DNA of 12,945 bases, from the NCBI GenBank assembly GCA_023245695.1, contig JAHFJT010000013.1, positions 1 to 12,945 on the forward strand, given 5' to 3'. This document shows, piece by piece, positions 7,244 to 12,945 of the stretch. The notes below the pieces were generated by a model that did not search any database, was not told where the DNA came from, and saw only the letters and a list, made by a program, of their open reading frames with translations. Origin of the DNA: Candidatus Peregrinibacteria bacterium. Its GTDB lineage: Bacteria > Patescibacteriota > Gracilibacteria > UBA1369 > UBA12463. The translations under genes and the position numbers were made by a program. Positions within the stretch are counted from its first letter, which is position 1, and every line of letters starts with the position of its first letter.

Positions 7244-8815
7244 ATGCGAACACGATCATCTGCACATATAGCACACGTCGTCTTGACCAGCCTTCTCTTG
7301 GCCATCTCCTTCAATGGAGTGGTGGCTTTTGCGCAGGATTCCCACGAGGAACCTACTGAGATTCCCGCTGTGCCTGAAGTGAAGGTACCGACACCAAAGG
7401 TCGATCCAGCTCCGCTTCCAGCGCCTACCACCCGAACCCTCGTCGGAACTCGAACGTTTGAGACAACCGCTTACTACTCCCCGCTTCCTGGTCAAACAAA
7501 GTACGTCACGGGAAGTTATGAGTCTGATATTCGGCTCAATGGTCACGGAGTCCATGGCGCCGACGGTACGCCGGTCTACCCGGGTATGGTTGCTGCTCCT
7601 TCGGTCTATCCTTTTGGAACGAAGATGAAGGTGCCTGGCGTTGGAACCGTTGCGGTTCATGACCGAGGTGGAGCGATCGTCGCTGCTGCGAATACTGGCC
7701 GGTATGATCGTCTCGATATCTGGATGGGCTTCGGAGACAAGGGTCTTCGACGTGCTCTCGGATGGGGCCGACGTGTCGTCACCATCGAGCTCATGGGTGT
7801 GAATCCTGGTATTGCCGAGGAGGTCACCCTGAGTGATTACGATGAGTCTGAACGGATTGCGCCAGTAACAACAGGTTCAACGAGCCCGTCTCGCTCCTCT
7901 ACCCCCGCTACGCCCATGGCTCCAAAAATTATTCCCCCTGAACCTCTCTTCCCAAGCGATGTCTGGTACATGAGTAGTGGTGGATCTGTGGTGAAGCTCC
8001 AGAATGTGCTTCAGATGCTTGGCTACTACAAGGGACCTATCAATGGATTCTACGATGAGGATACGCGAGACAGCGTCTTTGCTTTCCAGCAGACCCAGAA
8101 TATCTTTGATCGAGTGGATGAGCTCGGAGCCGGACATACTGGACCTCAGACTCGTATCGCTCTCGAAAAGGCCTTCAATGATCGACGCAAGATGAAACTT
8201 CCTGCTCAGTCCTTTGGACGTGGTGCGCATGGAGATGATGTCTTGAAGCTCCAGCAGGTTCTCAAGTCTCTCGGCTACGATGTCGCCCTTACTGGTGTCT
8301 TCGATTCCCAGACCGAGGCTGCGCTTCTCAAGTTTCAGAAAGATCAGAGCATCGTTCGGAGTGCGAGCGACCTTGGCGCTGGATACTTTGGTCAGAAGAC
8401 CCTCTCGGCCCTTGAGAAAAAATACGTCGCCTCTCTTACGAATACACAGGCCACGGTTGTCATCGATGTTCCTGCCTACCTCGTTCAGGATCTCACCCCA
8501 AATAGCTCAGGCGAGTCTGTTCGACAGCTCCAGCAGGAGTTGATGAAGTTGAACTACCTTCGAGTCGAACCTACGGGATTCTATGGACCTGCTACGGCGC
8601 ATGCGGTGTTCAAGTTTAAGCAGGCTCAGGGTCTCGTCGCTGAAGAACAAGACTCCAATGCGCAGGCGTTTGAGGCGAGTGCACGCGCTCGTATGAACTC
8701 GATCATTGCGTCACGATTTCACATCATTAAGACGATGGCACTCGTGAATGGAGCTCATACTTCGACTCTCGCAAAGACGAGCCCTGAGGCTCAGACGGTT
8801 GCGAGCGCGCGTTAG
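7244..8815 (+). CDS. Secreted 3D-domain protein with three peptidoglycan-binding repeats
   Basis: From ATG 7244 the protein has 523 residues. It begins with a textbook signal peptide: basic MRTRSS, a hydrophobic core, and AFA-Q cleavage near residue 30. ATG 7211 would add 11 residues and lie upstream of the predicted transcript start. After a proline-rich linker (35-62) comes a 3D (Asp-Asp-Asp) barrel domain at about 70-185, with D140 in VHDRGG and D156/D159 in YDRLDIW, the fold of MltA/RpfB-type wall enzymes. Three PG_binding_1 repeats follow at about 246-290, 327-371 and 421-466, each with the pattern V..LQ..L..LGY.....G.F...T..A...FQ. The likely role is binding and remodelling of the cell wall. 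It ends convergently with the HD gene, overlapping by 4 bases. Confidence 0.85.
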   Translation: MRTRSSAHIAHVVLTSLLLAISFNGVVAFAQDSHEEPTEIPAVPEVKVPTPKVDPAPLPAPTTRTLVGTRTFETTAYYSPLPGQTKYVTGSYESDIRLNGHGVHGADGTPVYPGMVAAPSVYPFGTKMKVPGVGTVAVHDRGGAIVAAANTGRYDRLDIWMGFGDKGLRRALGWGRRVVTIELMGVNPGIAEEVTLSDYDESERIAPVTTGSTSPSRSSTPATPMAPKIIPPEPLFPSDVWYMSSGGSVVKLQNVLQMLGYYKGPINGFYDEDTRDSVFAFQQTQNIFDRVDELGAGHTGPQTRIALEKAFNDRRKMKLPAQSFGRGAHGDDVLKLQQVLKSLGYDVALTGVFDSQTEAALLKFQKDQSIVRSASDLGAGYFGQKTLSALEKKYVASLTNTQATVVIDVPAYLVQDLTPNSSGESVRQLQQELMKLNYLRVEPTGFYGPATAHAVFKFKQAQGLVAEEQDSNAQAFEASARARMNSIIASRFHIIKTMALVNGAHTSTLAKTSPEAQTVASAR

Positions 8816-9402
8816 ATCTTTTCGCCGGTCATACTAAAAATTTCTTCTTCGAGCATGTGAATCGCGAGCTCGATATTTTTCACGCTTTTGGATTTTGGCT
8901 TCTTGCCACTGTAGCGTTTGTAGCCCTCATCCAAGCGCTCCTTGAGCGAGACGATCGTGCTGTGTGCGACGCGCTTATCAGCATAATAGACAACTCGCTC
9001 TTCTAGTGATACGAGCGGATGTTTTTTTGAGGTGATCGCGTCAAATTGTTGCGATAGCACAGCGCGAGAGAACCATGTCTGCTTGTGTTTTTTGAGGACA
9101 CTCGAAGTCGCTTCGACGTCGTGCCTCTTGTATACTTCTCTCATCTTTTTCCAGAACTCCAGGTCGGCTTTTGTGGGCTGTTTTGTGAAGGATGATGGTT
9201 TGATATTCGTAAAGACGATCGCCTTCATGAGATCATGCAGGAGTGAGAGTTGTCGTACACGCGAGACATCGATCATGTGACCATTCTTTTTTATTTTTTG
9301 CGCGATGAGCACCGCCACTTCCGCCACGACTTTCATATGCTGTTGGACGTGTGCAGGCGTGTGGCATTTCCTGTAGAGCTTTTGGATCTCCGAGATGGTC
9401 AT
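8812..9402 (-). CDS. HD-domain hydrolase
   Basis: A 196-residue soluble protein with the HD phosphohydrolase pattern: CHTPAHVQQHMK (H14, H18, H22), the HD pair in LSLLHDLMK (H56-D57), H94 in YKRHD, and D142 in YYADKRV. These residues bind metal in a family that acts on nucleotides or phosphoesters. Its substrate cannot be told from sequence. The start ATG overlaps the tsaE stop (ATGA, 9399-9402), so the two are co-transcribed and probably translationally coupled. The stop overlaps the convergent 3D-protein stop with no room for a separate terminator. The last 40 residues are a lysine-rich helix. Confidence 0.8.
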   Translation of the reverse strand: MTISEIQKLYRKCHTPAHVQQHMKVVAEVAVLIAQKIKKNGHMIDVSRVRQLSLLHDLMKAIVFTNIKPSSFTKQPTKADLEFWKKMREVYKRHDVEATSSVLKKHKQTWFSRAVLSQQFDAITSKKHPLVSLEERVVYYADKRVAHSTIVSLKERLDEGYKRYSGKKPKSKSVKNIELAIHMLEEEIFSMTGEKI

Positions 9403-9866
9403 GCGTTCTGAGAAGTAATGTGCTCTACGCGAATCTCTCGTGCGTTTTCATCTTTGATTTGGATGTAAATGTCGGTTCGCACTTCGGGGAGATATTTTTC
9501 CAAGTTCTCCGCCCACTCGATAAGGAGTAGGTCAGGATTTTTTTCAAGCACCTCAAGCACCATATTTCTGGCGACCTCGGGTTTTCCTTCCAGACGGTAG
9601 AGATCGAAGTGGTAGACGGAGTGCTGCGGGGTGATGTACTCGCGTATATAGGTATAGGTGGGACTTTTGATCGCCATTTCTGGGAGCGAGAGTGCCTCGG
9701 CAAGACCTTTTACAAAGGTGGTTTTTCCGGCGCCCATCGGCCCGTAGAGGCAGACAATACCCTTAAGTTTCATGTCCTGGAGCAGTTTTGAAGCTATTTT
9801 TTGGGTCTCTAAGTGGGAGGTAGAGCTGTGGGTTTTGGAGATCCTGGATTGAGGAGTTCGAGACAT
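9399..9866 (-). CDS. tsaE: TsaE, ATPase of tRNA t6A37 biosynthesis
   Basis: A 155-residue protein from ATG 9866. The longer open frame upstream lacks support, and the predicted start of transcription is near 9886. Walker A is GPMGAGKTT (42-50), followed by the family motifs KSPTYTYIREY, YHFDLYRLE and LLIEWAEN. TsaE binds the TsaB-TsaD complex and its ATPase activity resets it during formation of N6-threonylcarbamoyladenosine at position 37 of ANN-decoding tRNAs. The tRNA-Arg(TCT) in this window decodes AGA, an ANN codon, and is a natural substrate class. The first 20 residues (Ser/Thr-rich) extend beyond the usual domain. The first gene of a two-gene unit with the HD hydrolase, expressed from the leftward arm of a divergent promoter. 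Confidence 0.92.
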   Translation of the reverse strand: MSRTPQSRISKTHSSTSHLETQKIASKLLQDMKLKGIVCLYGPMGAGKTTFVKGLAEALSLPEMAIKSPTYTYIREYITPQHSVYHFDLYRLEGKPEVARNMVLEVLEKNPDLLLIEWAENLEKYLPEVRTDIYIQIKDENAREIRVEHITSQNA

Positions 9867-9895
9867 TTGATCTTTTTCGTTAAAGCTGCTATAAT
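9867..9895 (+). promoter_or_regulatory. Rightward promoter for the M23/SLH gene
   Basis: TTGATC (9867-9872), a spacer of 17 bases and a perfect TATAAT (9890-9895). Transcription would start near 9902, about 21 bases before ATG 9923. The -35 box begins right next to the tsaE start codon on the other strand. Confidence 0.65.
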
Positions 9896-9922
9896 AATAC
9901 GATACATCAAAACAAAAACCAA
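9894..9922 (-). promoter_or_regulatory. Leftward promoter for tsaE-HD, sharing the -10 region
   Basis: On the minus strand TTGGTT (9917-9922), a 17-base spacer and TATTAT (9894-9899, five of six). Its -10 overlaps the rightward one because TATAATAATA reads TATTATTATA on the other strand. Start near 9886, about 20 bases before the tsaE ATG. Confidence 0.5.
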
Positions 9923-10081
9923 ATGTCAGACACACCACTTTCACATAGCGACGATACTCAGGATCTTTTGATTCAGTCTCCGATTCATCAACTCGAAGAT
10001 CGACGACGACGACGTCATCAGGCCGCATGGATGGGACTTGCCCTTCTTATGATCGGCTCATTCATTGCGGTGAATCAGTAG
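9923..10081 (+). CDS. N-terminal membrane anchor of the M23/SLH protein, ended by an in-frame TAG
   Basis: A 52-codon open frame with a good promoter (9867-9895). It has a polar N-terminus, a basic cluster (EDRRRRRHQ, about residues 25-33) and a hydrophobic segment MGLALLMIGSFIAV (about 37-50), then CAG TAG. This is the layout of an N-in membrane anchor or an uncleaved signal peptide. After the TAG the same frame stays open and runs straight into the M23/SLH protein (NGSFSASVLPTKQ, then AFDGTVYPIEK). The two pieces thus look like one gene split by a single amber codon. It may be a real nonsense mutation, a read-through site or a sequence error. As a free-standing small membrane protein it would be unexplained. 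Confidence 0.6.
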   Translation: MSDTPLSHSDDTQDLLIQSPIHQLEDRRRRRHQAAWMGLALLMIGSFIAVNQ

Positions 10082-10141
10082 AACGGATCATTCAGCGCGA
10101 GCGTCCTTCCAACCAAGCAGGCTCCTGCTTTCGATGGAACC

Positions 10142-11920
10142 GTGTACCCAATTGAGAAGGCCCCAAACTGGGTCAAGCTCAAGGGTGAAGAGTATAAGTA
10201 TAACTACGAACAAATTAGCGCTGACAAGCTCCTCGATGCGCCTTTTTACAATGCCGATAATCTCGCTCGATCGGCCGATACTCTCAAGTGGGGTAACGCT
10301 GCCGATGATGCGATTCGAAATCAGAAAATCACTTACTCGGTTCCTTACATGGGAAGTTACCGACTCAATGGAAAAGAGTACGACGGAAGTCACCTTGCGA
10401 TTGATATTAAGGTTCCACGCAATACTCCTGTTCGTTCGATCGCGAATGGCATCGTTGTGAAGGTTGCGAATCAGACGAGCGGTTTTGGGAAACATATTGT
10501 GGTTCAGCACCAGAATGTTCCTTCGATCGAAGATCCGAATATCAAAACGACCTACTATTCTTCATACAGTCACCTTGGAAGTGTACTCATTTCTGAAGGC
10601 GATGTTGTGATGCGTGGTCAAAACATAGCGCTCTCTGGGGATACGGGTTTTGCGACGACTCCTCATATTCACTTCCAGATCGACCGCGTTGATGCTCCAT
10701 GGCACCCATACTGGCCGTTCACCTACTCTGAGCAGAATGCTGCTGGTCTCGACTTTGTCGCCGCCTTGAATGCCGGACTCGGAAAAGAAAAAGCTATGCA
10801 GCTCACCATTAATCCGATGACGTTCGTGCAGAGAAATCTCACATCATCACCAACGGCAGCGGCTCCTGTTCCACAGCCACCACCGGTGGTTGCCCCAACT
10901 CCAACTCCTGACCCTGTACCGGTAGCGGCGCCTGTTGCACCAGTTGTTGTTCAGCCAGAACCAGCTCCTGTGCCTACCCCTATTGCTGCGCCGGTTGTCA
11001 TCTTTACCTTCAATCAAAAAACCACGTACCAGCTCGGTGAAGAAGTTCGTATTACCATCTCGGCACGTGATCAGAATGGAAACCCTGTGAGTACCCTTGT
11101 TGAGTCTGCCCTCCTTCTCTCGAGCGGAGATGTTGGTACACTCTCTAAGTCAGATATTACGAGCTCGGATTTGCAGGATGGAAATTACACGGTTCAGATC
11201 CAGGGTCCAAAAGTTGGCCAGAGCCAGCTCACAGTTCTCTATCAGGGCAACCAGACAAAGTCTGCTCAATTCAGCATCATCAACCCGAATCCGCCACCTG
11301 CTCCTATCCCTGTCGTTGTCGCTCCACAGACCAATAGACCTGCAATTTTCGCGGACGTATCTGGTACTTCTAGCTTTTATGATGCGATCAAGTATGTCAA
11401 ACAAAAGGGCGTCTTTGGTGGATACCAAGATGGAACTTTCAAGCCAGGGCAGGTCATCTCTCGCGCCGAGGTTCTCAAAGTCTCTCTGAAATCTGCCAAT
11501 CGACAGATTCTCCAGACACAGGGGGCACTGGCCTATAGCGATGTGGATTCCGGCGCATGGTACATTCCATACATTGCCACGGCCCAGCAGAATGGTATTA
11601 CGAATGGATATATTGGTGGCTTCTTTAAACCAAATCAAAATGTCACTCGATCGGAGTTTCTCAAAATCCTCTTGCTCGCTGCACCCGTGTCTATCAACCC
11701 AACCGTCAGTAGCGCTCCATACAGCGATGTAGCTCCTGAAGAATGGTATGCGGTTTTCGCCCAGTTTGCCAAAGAAAAAAATCTCCTCCCAAATACAGCG
11801 AATGGATTTAGGCCAAATGAGGAGATCACTCGTGGCGAAGTTGCCGAGATTATCTACCGATTGCTCGTTATCATGAGCAGTGGATCCCCGAGCTATACGG
11901 CAGGACTTGGACAGGGGTAA
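10142..11920 (+). CDS. Surface M23 peptidase with Ig-like and three SLH domains
   Basis: The first possible start after the TAG is GTG 10142 (592 residues). It has no export signal, so the natural N-terminus is almost surely the anchor at 9923. The LytM/M23 zinc peptidase domain covers about 60-185, with H84 and D88 (SHLAIDI) and H175/H177 (HIHF), plus SYSHLG. It cleaves peptide cross-links of peptidoglycan. A Pro/Ala/Val-rich linker (about 236-285) leads to an Ig-like/invasin-type domain (about 286-380), then three SLH domains at about 402-448, 463-510 and 526-575 (FADVSG, YSDVDSGAWY, YSDVAPEEWY; each with a GF-P-TR-E pattern). SLH modules hold proteins on cell-wall polymers or in the S-layer. 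All zinc ligands are intact, which argues against old decay. Confidence 0.85.
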   Translation: MYPIEKAPNWVKLKGEEYKYNYEQISADKLLDAPFYNADNLARSADTLKWGNAADDAIRNQKITYSVPYMGSYRLNGKEYDGSHLAIDIKVPRNTPVRSIANGIVVKVANQTSGFGKHIVVQHQNVPSIEDPNIKTTYYSSYSHLGSVLISEGDVVMRGQNIALSGDTGFATTPHIHFQIDRVDAPWHPYWPFTYSEQNAAGLDFVAALNAGLGKEKAMQLTINPMTFVQRNLTSSPTAAAPVPQPPPVVAPTPTPDPVPVAAPVAPVVVQPEPAPVPTPIAAPVVIFTFNQKTTYQLGEEVRITISARDQNGNPVSTLVESALLLSSGDVGTLSKSDITSSDLQDGNYTVQIQGPKVGQSQLTVLYQGNQTKSAQFSIINPNPPPAPIPVVVAPQTNRPAIFADVSGTSSFYDAIKYVKQKGVFGGYQDGTFKPGQVISRAEVLKVSLKSANRQILQTQGALAYSDVDSGAWYIPYIATAQQNGITNGYIGGFFKPNQNVTRSEFLKILLLAAPVSINPTVSSAPYSDVAPEEWYAVFAQFAKEKNLLPNTANGFRPNEEITRGEVAEIIYRLLVIMSSGSPSYTAGLGQG

Positions 11921-11937
11921 TTTATTTTTCTTCCTGT

Positions 11938-12492
11938 ATGAGCCTTTCTAACCATCCTAAGCATTCACCAGAGGTGCGTGAGTACTCATATGATGAGGGT
12001 ATTGCTGAGGTCGTTTCACGGATAAGCACTTTGTTTGAGACAAAAGATGCGATCTTTGTGGCGGTCAACGGCCAGGATCAACATGTCGGAAAGACGCGCA
12101 TCACTATGGACCTTTTACATCGGACAGACGCGCTTCATTCGCCCGATATTATTTGGCTGTATATCAAAAACTTTGACTCTTGGGATATCGAAGGCGTCAT
12201 TCGAAATGCGATGTATGCCCGTCATCTACAACCTTCAGCTCGAAAATACATCCTTATCATGGAGCAGGCTGAAATACATCGGAGAAATGATAACCCCTTC
12301 CATCAGCGTTTCAACCACATTTTTCATGAAAAAGTACGCACCATTGGAGAACTCATTAACCTTCCACTTCGAGAGACCGATCTCCTCATAAGTATCTGTA
12401 GACCTGATCGATTGTTCCCTGATATGCAGGAACCATCGTCCATGAATGAAGTTCTCATTGTAAACGAGAAGGCCGGGGATAAAATCCTCTAA
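11938..12492 (+). CDS. P-loop NTPase-like protein of unknown function
   Basis: A 184-residue soluble protein whose start lies 17 bases after the SLH gene stop, so it is probably in the same transcript. A beta strand and P-loop-like motif, FVAVNGQDQHVGKTRI (GKT at 51-53), have five residues between the first Gly and GKT instead of the usual four. A hydrophobic strand ending in acid, YILIMEQAE (104-112), could serve as Walker B. Further on LLISICRPDRLF resembles a strand with an arginine sensor. It could be a small kinase of the uridine-kinase type or a regulatory ATPase. I do not recognise the family. No Shine-Dalgarno site is seen. Confidence 0.6.
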   Translation: MSLSNHPKHSPEVREYSYDEGIAEVVSRISTLFETKDAIFVAVNGQDQHVGKTRITMDLLHRTDALHSPDIIWLYIKNFDSWDIEGVIRNAMYARHLQPSARKYILIMEQAEIHRRNDNPFHQRFNHIFHEKVRTIGELINLPLRETDLLISICRPDRLFPDMQEPSSMNEVLIVNEKAGDKIL

Positions 12493-12498
12493 AAATTC

Positions 12499-12573
12499 TG
12501 GTACCCCCAGCAGGAATCGAACCTACATCTTCGCCTTAGAAGGGCGTTGCTCTATCCATTGAGCTATGAGGGC
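12499..12573 (-). tRNA. tRNA-Arg, anticodon TCT
   Basis: The minus strand folds into a full cloverleaf of 75 bases with encoded CCA. The acceptor stem GCCCTCA pairs with TGGGGGT (two G-U pairs), the D-stem is GCTC/GAGC, the anticodon loop CTTCTAA carries TCT, and the T-arm is GTAGG-TTCGATT-CCTGC; the discriminator is A. The top pair of the anticodon stem is an A-A mismatch. It decodes AGA. It stands alone between two plus-strand genes and needs its own leftward promoter, which I cannot see clearly. Confidence 0.93.
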
Positions 12574-12630
12574 GTGGGGAAATTCGCGTGTATTCTATGA
12601 AATTTCCTCGAAATATGCTAGTAATTCATC

Positions 12631-12945
12631 ATGCACCTCAGAAGTAAGGAATCTATTCACAGAGTCTACCGACGTCACTACTTCCCTTTTATTCTTGAGA
12701 CACTCAAGGTTTTGGGAGCCAGCGCGCCGTTCTACTTTGTGCTTTTTGTCCTCCAGCAGACGCTCACATCGAATCAGTTCATGGCGGGATTCTTTTTTAT
12801 CACGGTACTTTTTGTCATTGTCTATGTGGTCGTGGCGTTCCTCTACTGGGCCGACAAGCTCGTGGTTACGAACTTTCGGGTGATTTTTGTAGACTGGAAA
12901 CTTCTTAATATGAGCGAGGAGCATGAGGCGGAGTTGCACGACATC
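12631..12945 (+). CDS. Membrane protein with a PH-like region, 5' part
   Basis: An open frame from ATG 12631 runs off the window edge (105 codons). An in-frame TAA at 12622 just upstream fixes the start. The basic N-terminus (MHLRSKESIHRVYRRHY) is followed by two hydrophobic helices: FILETLKVLGASAPFYFVLFV (about residues 20-41, interrupted by polar residues at its start) and FFFITVLFVIVYVVVAFLYW (about 53-73). Then comes LVVTNFRVIFVDW, which resembles the first strands of bacterial PH (bPH_2/YdbS-type) domains that follow a membrane hairpin. Length and C-terminus are unknown. The overlapping open frames here lack membrane-protein character and are shadows. Confidence 0.65.
   Translation, partial: MHLRSKESIHRVYRRHYFPFILETLKVLGASAPFYFVLFVLQQTLTSNQFMAGFFFITVLFVIVYVVVAFLYWADKLVVTNFRVIFVDWKLLNMSEEHEAELHDI

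Noticed and set aside
9867..10028. Longer N-terminus for TsaE starting at 10028
   Set aside because: It would cross the divergent promoter and the start of the SLH anchor gene, and adds residues absent from the family.
9399..11920. Recoding of UGA or UAG across this genome
   Set aside because: TGA ends tsaE at the expected length, and TAG ends the VirD4-like, 3D-protein and DGR target genes. Only the one TAG at 10079 is out of place.
12566..12939. Open frames on both strands at the right edge
   Set aside because: The frame from ATG 12631 gives two membrane helices and a PH-like start. The others are Ser/Arg- or charge-rich shadows, and one starts inside the tRNA.

Overview
The window looks like a chromosomal segment from a bacterium of the Patescibacteria (Candidate Phyla Radiation) type. 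This is inferred from gene content: a compact diversity-generating retroelement (DGR) with an Avd protein, a large VirD4/TraG-like ATPase with no conjugation neighbours, secreted SLH and peptidoglycan-binding wall proteins, TsaE, and few recognisable Shine-Dalgarno sites. TAA, TAG and TGA all end clear genes (TGA ends tsaE), so UGA is not recoded here. No 16S rRNA or ribosomal protein is present, so the phylum call stays tentative.

Left part (1-1485): the 3' end of a PIF1-like helicase gene, then a near-consensus promoter running straight into a hairpin with a T-tract (a possible small RNA), then a convergent A/T-rich gene resembling the PBECR group of small nucleases.

DGR (about 1583-4306): on the minus strand, a target gene with its own promoter carries a C-terminal variable repeat (VR, 3378-3477), followed by a strong terminator, the template repeat (TR, 2968-3067) and a DGR-type reverse transcriptase. 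Avd lies on the opposite strand, antisense to the stretch between TR and RT, and overlaps the RT start head-to-head. TR and VR align without gaps over 100 bases. They differ at 13 positions, and every one is an adenine in the TR sense strand (13 of 32 template adenines against 0 of 68 other bases). The RT frame is broken by one base at a (GT/AC)17 dinucleotide tract. Sixteen or nineteen units would restore one continuous RT frame. The DGR is therefore inactive as sequenced, phase-variable by repeat slippage, or affected by a sequencing error.

Middle and right part (4441-12945): a monocistronic VirD4/TraG-like membrane ATPase with promoter and terminator; a secreted 3D-domain protein with three peptidoglycan-binding repeats; a convergent HD-hydrolase/tsaE pair with a 4-base stop/start overlap; a bidirectional promoter; a membrane-anchored M23 peptidase with an Ig-like domain and three SLH domains, whose N-terminal anchor is separated from the rest by an in-frame TAG; a small P-loop protein; tRNA-Arg(TCT) on the minus strand; and the start of a membrane protein cut by the window edge. 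The common theme of this half is the cell envelope and its surface, plus t6A tRNA modification.
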